Position numbers and translations under genes: made by a program. This document shows positions 4,673 through 5,633 of a DNA stretch of 5,633 nucleotides, one piece after another; the stretch's first letter is position 1; every line of letters begins with the position of its first letter. This DNA comes from Actinomycetes bacterium (lineage in GTDB: Bacteria; Actinomycetota; Actinomycetes; Actinomycetales; Cellulomonadaceae): contig JAEWYD010000386.1 in NCBI GenBank assembly GCA_023462275.1, forward strand, positions 1-5,633, written 5' to 3'. The notes beneath the pieces were generated by a model, which ran no database searches, was not told the origin of the DNA, and saw only the letters and a list, made by a program, of their open reading frames with translations.

Positions 4673-5630
4673 GACCCACGCTAACGCCCCGTTGACCCCG
4701 ACCGGCAGGCTGCGCCTGGCCAAGCTGATCGTCGATCAGGGTTGGCCGGTTCGCCGGGCTGCTGAGCGGTTCCAGTGCTCGCCGGCGACGGCCTCGAAGT
4801 GGGCGCGCCGGTATCGGGCCGGTGAGCCCCTGGTGGACCGCTCGAGCCGCCCTCGGCGCTCACCGAGCCGGTGCTCGCGCAGGCTCGAGCGGCGGATCGT
4901 GGCGTTGCGGTTCACCCGTCGGTGGGGACCGCACCGGATCGCCTACCACCTGCACGTTCCCCGCTCGACGGTGGGGCGGGTCCTGGCCCGTTACCGGATG
5001 CCACTGCTGGTGCACGTGGACCAGGCGACCGGGCTACCCGTGCGTCGGCCAGCGCCGATCCGCTACGAGGCCACCATGCCCGGGGAGCTGGTGCACGTGG
5101 ACATCAAGAAGCTCGGCCGGATCCCCGACGGCGGCGGTCACCGCACGCTCGGCCGCGAGCTCGGCCGACGCGACCGCAAGAGAGGCGCCGGCTACGCCTA
5201 CCTCCACCACGCCGTCGACGACCACTCCCGGCTGGCCTACTCCGAGATCCTCACCGACGAGCGCAAGGAGACCGCGGCGGCCTTCTGGATCAGAGCACGC
5301 GCCTACTTCGCCGCCGCCGGGATCACCGTCACCGCCGTGATGACCGACAACGGGGCCTGCTACCGGTCCAGGGACTTCACCGCCGCCCTGGACGGCCTCA
5401 AGCACCGCCGCACCCGGCCCTACAGGCCCCAGACCAACGGCAAGGTCGAACGCTTCAACCGCACCCTCGCCGCCGAGTGGGCCTACGCCACCGCCTACAC
5501 CCGCGAGCAGGACCGCGTCGCCGACTACCCAGCATGGCTCCACCACTACAACCACCACCGACCCCACACCGGCATCGGCGGCGCCGTCCCCTCAGACCGC
5601 GTTCACAACCTCACGGGGAACTACACCTAG
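4671..5630 (+). CDS. IS481-family DDE transposase
   Basis: 319-residue transposase that cuts and joins the IS ends. An N-terminal helix-turn-helix region (about 10-60: RLRLAKLIVDQGWPVRRAAERF, then SPATASKWARRYR) is the DNA-binding part. The RNase H-fold integrase core (about 130-290) has candidate catalytic Asp144 (VHVDIKK), Asp226 (MTDNG) and Glu260 (GKVERFNRTL), with 33 residues between the last two. The later HHYNHHRPH motif is typical of the family. The length is normal and there is no frameshift. The start is GTG 4671, with GGAGG 5 nt upstream, both inside a hairpin that probably limits translation. The last eight residues, HNLTGNYT, are encoded within the right inverted repeat or its edge, and the TAG stop (5628-5630) lies in the flanking CTAG, outside the element proper. 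Confidence 0.95.
   Translation: MTHANAPLTPTGRLRLAKLIVDQGWPVRRAAERFQCSPATASKWARRYRAGEPLVDRSSRPRRSPSRCSRRLERRIVALRFTRRWGPHRIAYHLHVPRSTVGRVLARYRMPLLVHVDQATGLPVRRPAPIRYEATMPGELVHVDIKKLGRIPDGGGHRTLGRELGRRDRKRGAGYAYLHHAVDDHSRLAYSEILTDERKETAAAFWIRARAYFAAAGITVTAVMTDNGACYRSRDFTAALDGLKHRRTRPYRPQTNGKVERFNRTLAAEWAYATAYTREQDRVADYPAWLHHYNHHRPHTGIGGAVPSDRVHNLTGNYT
5603..5625 (-). repeat. Right terminal inverted repeat of the IS
   Basis: On the minus strand it starts TGTAGTTCCCCG and ends GTTGTGA, matching the left end at 21 of 23 positions. It overlaps the 3' end of the transposase gene, so the same bases serve as a transposase-binding end and as codons. Confidence 0.88.
5627..5630. repeat. Right CTAG target-site copy (contains the transposase stop)
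   Basis: CTAG immediately outside the right IS end, matching 4562-4565. Its last three bases are the TAG stop codon of the transposase. Confidence 0.65.
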
Positions 5631-5633
5631 CCC

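Larger units (their letters stand above)
4566..5626 (+). mobile_element. Complete IS481-family insertion sequence
   Basis: About 1.06-kb element with one transposase gene. Its terminal inverted repeats begin TGTAGTTCCCCG (left 4567-4589, right 5603-5625, 21 of 23 identical), and CTAG lies at each outer edge (4562-4565 and 5627-5630). IS481-family elements typically have TGT...ACA ends and several favour CTAG-containing targets, which agrees with this. The bases between CTAG and TGT/ACA (A on the left, C on the right) make the exact boundary uncertain by one to a few bases. Full-length ends and an intact transposase suggest that it may still be mobile. It inserted between the YcxB-like gene and whatever lies beyond 5630. 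Confidence 0.88.

Noticed and set aside
5034..5567. 177-codon open frame on the minus strand inside the IS
   Set aside because: Gly/Val-rich antisense shadow of the transposase with no domain. Single-gene organisation is normal for IS481-type elements.

Overview
The window is very GC-rich, with strong G/C preference at third codon positions. It reads as chromosomal DNA of a high-GC, plant-polymer-degrading actinobacterium. A Cellulomonas-type member of the Micrococcales is my best guess, inferred from the Thr/Pro linker plus C-terminal CBM2 architecture, the actinobacterial SLH-type repeats and a CelR/CebR-like operator. No rRNA, tRNA or CRISPR array is visible.

Region 1 (1-3955, minus strand) holds two genes for exported proteins. 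The first in transcriptional order (1461-3851) encodes a secreted metzincin-type zinc metallopeptidase with HEFGHTLGLGH and a Met-turn, two Ig/Fn3-like domains and three C-terminal SLH-type repeats, so it is probably surface-attached. Downstream of it (30-1349) is a secreted serine esterase of the PHB depolymerase/feruloyl esterase (CE1-like) type with a Thr-Pro linker and a CBM2. The 111-bp gap between them holds two palindromes that resemble LacI-family operators. One of these may instead be a transcription terminator.

Region 2 (3956-4561) holds a minus-strand gene for a small membrane protein with two predicted TM segments and a YcxB-like C-terminal domain. Its upstream region contains a 10-bp perfect inverted repeat and is cut off by an insertion sequence 114 bp before the start codon.

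Region 3 (about 4562-5630, plus strand) is a complete, apparently intact IS481-family element of about 1.06 kb. It has near-perfect TGTAGTTCCCCG-type terminal inverted repeats, a CTAG repeat at each edge and one full-length DDE transposase gene. Two details stand out. A long hairpin encloses the transposase ribosome binding site and GTG start. The transposase stop codon TAG lies in the flanking CTAG, so the target site appears to supply the stop.

The two exported enzymes fit extracellular polymer degradation. The small membrane protein has no visible functional link to them, and the IS is a later insertion. I see no convincing new multi-gene system. The most interesting signals are regulatory: the IS hairpin, the target-supplied stop codon and the sugar-regulator-like operators before the esterase.
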